Of a stretch of DNA of 64,000 bases, positions 61,472 through 64,000 are shown in pieces. Where the stretch lies: assembly GCF_000276665.1 (NCBI RefSeq), contig NW_004955416.1, forward strand, positions 986,173-1,050,172, read 5' to 3'. How positions within the stretch are numbered: position 1 is the first letter of the stretch; each line of letters starts with the position of its first letter. The DNA is from Chinchilla lanigera. Lineage: Eukaryota; Chordata; Mammalia; Rodentia; Chinchillidae. The notes beneath the pieces are model-generated. The model was not told where the DNA came from, searched no databases, and saw only the letters and a program-made list of their open reading frames with translations. The position numbers were made by a program, and so were the translations under genes.

Positions 61472-64000
61472 GTATGAATTTCCAATATTGTCTTAAAGTA
61501 GTGATTCTTTGTTCAAATTATGATAGGCCTGTATTGAAGATATTTTGCTGTCACTAGGTTCTAAAAGAAGAATATGAAATAGGAAGAATATTTAGAAGAG
61601 AGGAGAATGCTGGAAAAATGTGTTTGGTTCTTGATACTGATTTTGTTGACATGATGACACAGGTGTTTATTATTGTGGTCTTTTTTTTTTCTTTTTTTAA
61701 GCAAAACAGCCTGTAAAACTATAGGAACTCCCTTTGGGACAGAACAGTGTATATAGTCTTGCAAGATACAAACTGGTTGGTCTGAAGCCAGCTGGGTCTA
61801 GTTTCAAAAAGGTTTGAGAACACAAGGGGTAGCATGTATCTGATTCAGCATTCTCCTTCTTAGGAACCCCATAGGATTTGTAAGAAAAAAATTGGATTTG
61901 GCCTGAGAATCTTCTAGATCAAGCTCATGCATACAAAGCAGATCTTATAGTTATGGACGTCTTTTGCTTTGGAGGGGTACTATATATATGTATGTTGAAA
62001 ACAGGATCATCTAGGGGAGGGTGTGTATACCTCTGTCTTGTGGTAGAACTTGAAGATAAAGTACTGAATGAAATGTGGGATGAAGTGAAATACAGAAATC
62101 TCTTGACAATTCTGGCACATTTTATAAGATAAAGCAACCGGGACATCGCTCTTCAGAAGGGATTGAAGAAACTCACATTTTTTTAGACATAGGTTGGCAC
62201 AAGAAATCACAATAAGAGGCTGTTTTTCTCTTGTTAGAATTCATTTTAGTAGCAAAGAGCCATAAATAAAATAAAAAAGATGGGCATAAACAGATCCCTT
62301 TTACATAGGGAAATGTTTGGAAATACTAGCCTTTCCAAGCCTTGAGTGATATCTACTATGCACAAGTAAGAAGAAAATACTAAGGTTTGTCAAGAACATT
62401 AAAATTAAAGCTAACATATTAGAAAAAAGTACATGTCAATGAGTTCATAATTACGGATCAGCAGACAAATGGGGAAAAGGGACTGGCAAACTAAAGAGTG
62501 TTTTAAATTCCCACAAGCACAAAAATTAGATGAAACCAGAAACCAGTTGGTATTAGACCTATTAGGACAGGGATTTAGCACTGTGAACTTGTGAGTTCCT
62601 GTTGCCCTGAGAATAGCTTAATCTAATAAAAACTGCACATGAAAATAGCAGAGTTAGAGGTAAAACACATGGTCTAGATACCTCCACTTGGGGAGAGAGA
62701 CACGAAGGCATTCGCAAGGGATTTGTGCCACAGGAAAAGACTGAGGCTAGGAGAGAAGGAACTGGACTCTGTGTAACTTGTTAACTTGAGACCATATGGG
62801 GGGGGCTAATTTTATGTTTTAATGAAAAACATCTGAGTTGTACATAACACAAATACCTTCAAGTTTCTGTACCAACTCCCTCCATGCTCAAATGCTGCAA
62901 CCAAACTCTGAGGTATCTCTTTAAAATGTGAAAAGTCTTATGTAATTAATTTACAAAAACATACCTATCAAGTCTGTAGTTTGACATTTACTATACATTA
63001 GTAAAAAACTTGAGCTAAAATAAGATTTTTATTTATAGAGATTCAGCATTGTTAAAATATGCACAAATAATCACATGCATACATTAACATTTCTTTAAAA
63101 TTTTAAAGCAATATAAAAAGAGCAGGCCTAGATATTGAGCAGAACATTCTGGCTTATGCCCAGTAGTTTAAGCTTGCTAGCTGACTGAAGGAAAACCAAC
63201 TCTAATCATTCTAAATAAGACTGTTCCTATCAGTCAGCTCAGGGTGCTTGTGAGTTTCTAAACCATTTCTGAGGCAGAATCTGCTTGCTGTATCTCTAAT
63301 ATGTATAATGTGATGAATGTCACTGCTCATGGGCCATATTATCTGTATTAAAATAATGCTACTTCACAAATAAGTCAAAATTCACAAAGTGCATGGCTTT
63401 TTGGGAAACCCTTTTCCAGAGTCCCATCAACCAATCAACTAGCTTTGTCAGAACACCCAGGGCAGCTGCTGCCCAGTTCCCTGTCTCTGGGGAAGAACGT
63501 CATCTGAAAGTTGCCCTGAGTCCCAGAGAGCCTACTCTGGACAATCCTAGAGGTAGGTGTCCTCAACAGGTCCTTAAAACTTGCAACACAAAGAGCGGCC
63601 TGGGAATATTACTTCTTCTACTGACTCTGACTGAAATCAGCTAATAAATCATGTACTATCCTTCTTGCTTCACCTACTTTATGCACCACATGACTGCATG
63701 TAGGAAAATGCACTCAGAAATAGCAGCTGCTTATTCTTCTGGTAACCCAGGTCAACTATCTGGGGCCAGAAAATTGTGGCTCTTGGTGCTTCGATCGCTC
63801 CCAGGCCCTCAGCATGGTTTAGAGGTTTAGACTGGCCTGAGTAGGCTGCTAGAAATGAACATGGAGTCAAAACTCCCACAAAATTGATAACCCTGAAAGA
63901 GTACACTGTCTTGTTAAACAGTTGCCCTCCATTTCCCTCGTGTTGGGAATCCACAGGTTATACTGGTACAGAAAAACATGTTAGGATCCACTGCAAGGCA

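Larger units (their letters stand above)
48076..64000 (-). other. RYR3 upstream intron (incomplete), no exon recognised
   Basis: This lies upstream of the 75-nt exon on the gene strand and runs off the right edge. It holds a MER5A-like piece, MIR pieces, an L2 3-prime end split by a hAT element, an L1 3-prime end, a TG microsatellite, an ID-like SINE and two MaLR LTRs. 48076-49880, 55000-57000, 57120-60450 and 61480-64000 show nothing I can name with confidence. I searched for the EQSLSVRALQEML exon and the small extra exons known from RYR2 and found neither; a microexon could be missed by eye. Confidence 0.75.

Overview
The window is intronic and exonic mammalian genomic DNA, carrying part of one large protein-coding gene on the minus strand. 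Nine coding exons, in N- to C-terminal order from 48075 down to 14709, join in frame across matching splice phases. They encode about 329 consecutive residues of a type-3 ryanodine receptor (RYR3), a sarcoplasmic/endoplasmic reticulum Ca2+ release channel. The block corresponds to roughly residues 94-423 of the human protein (numbering from memory): the second half of the first N-terminal beta-trefoil, the whole second beta-trefoil with its MIR repeats, and the start of the armadillo-like domain. Exon lengths are 75, 79, 113, 100, 94, 75, 157, 174 and 122 nt. The exons before 48075 and after 14709 lie outside the window or were not recognised.

The organism is a rodent outside the mouse/rat group. 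The evidence is B1 SINEs, tRNA-Ala-derived ID SINEs with intact target-site duplications, and B1-ID dimers of the B1-dID type. B1-dID dimers are known from squirrel-related, dormouse and some other non-murid rodents. A squirrel-like animal or a beaver are the best guesses; the sequence alone does not settle it.

Layout by coordinate. 1-14708 is an exon-free intron packed with old retroelements: three MaLR internal segments with LTRs, nested LTRs, L1 pieces, and a Tc1/mariner element with TA duplications. 14709-18380 holds two exons. 18381-29004 is an intron with MIR elements, a local duplication, an antisense LTR and a GC-rich hairpin. 29005-30865 holds two exons. 30866-39772 holds two exons (35900-35993 and 38753-38852), a 160-bp run of N and several SINEs. 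39773-48075 holds three exons with HAL1/L1 fragments and a (CA)n tract in the introns. 48076-64000 is exon-free as far as can be seen, with L2, L1, hAT and two MaLR LTRs.

No second protein-coding gene, tRNA or rRNA gene, CRISPR array or unknown multi-gene system was found. The remaining open frames lie in introns or repeats. The most interesting unexplained signals are a 1.36-kb-spaced local duplication, a non-consensus splice donor, a GC-rich hairpin with paired CAGCTG boxes, an exon-like echo in an intron, and a pair of very short elements sharing a terminal motif.
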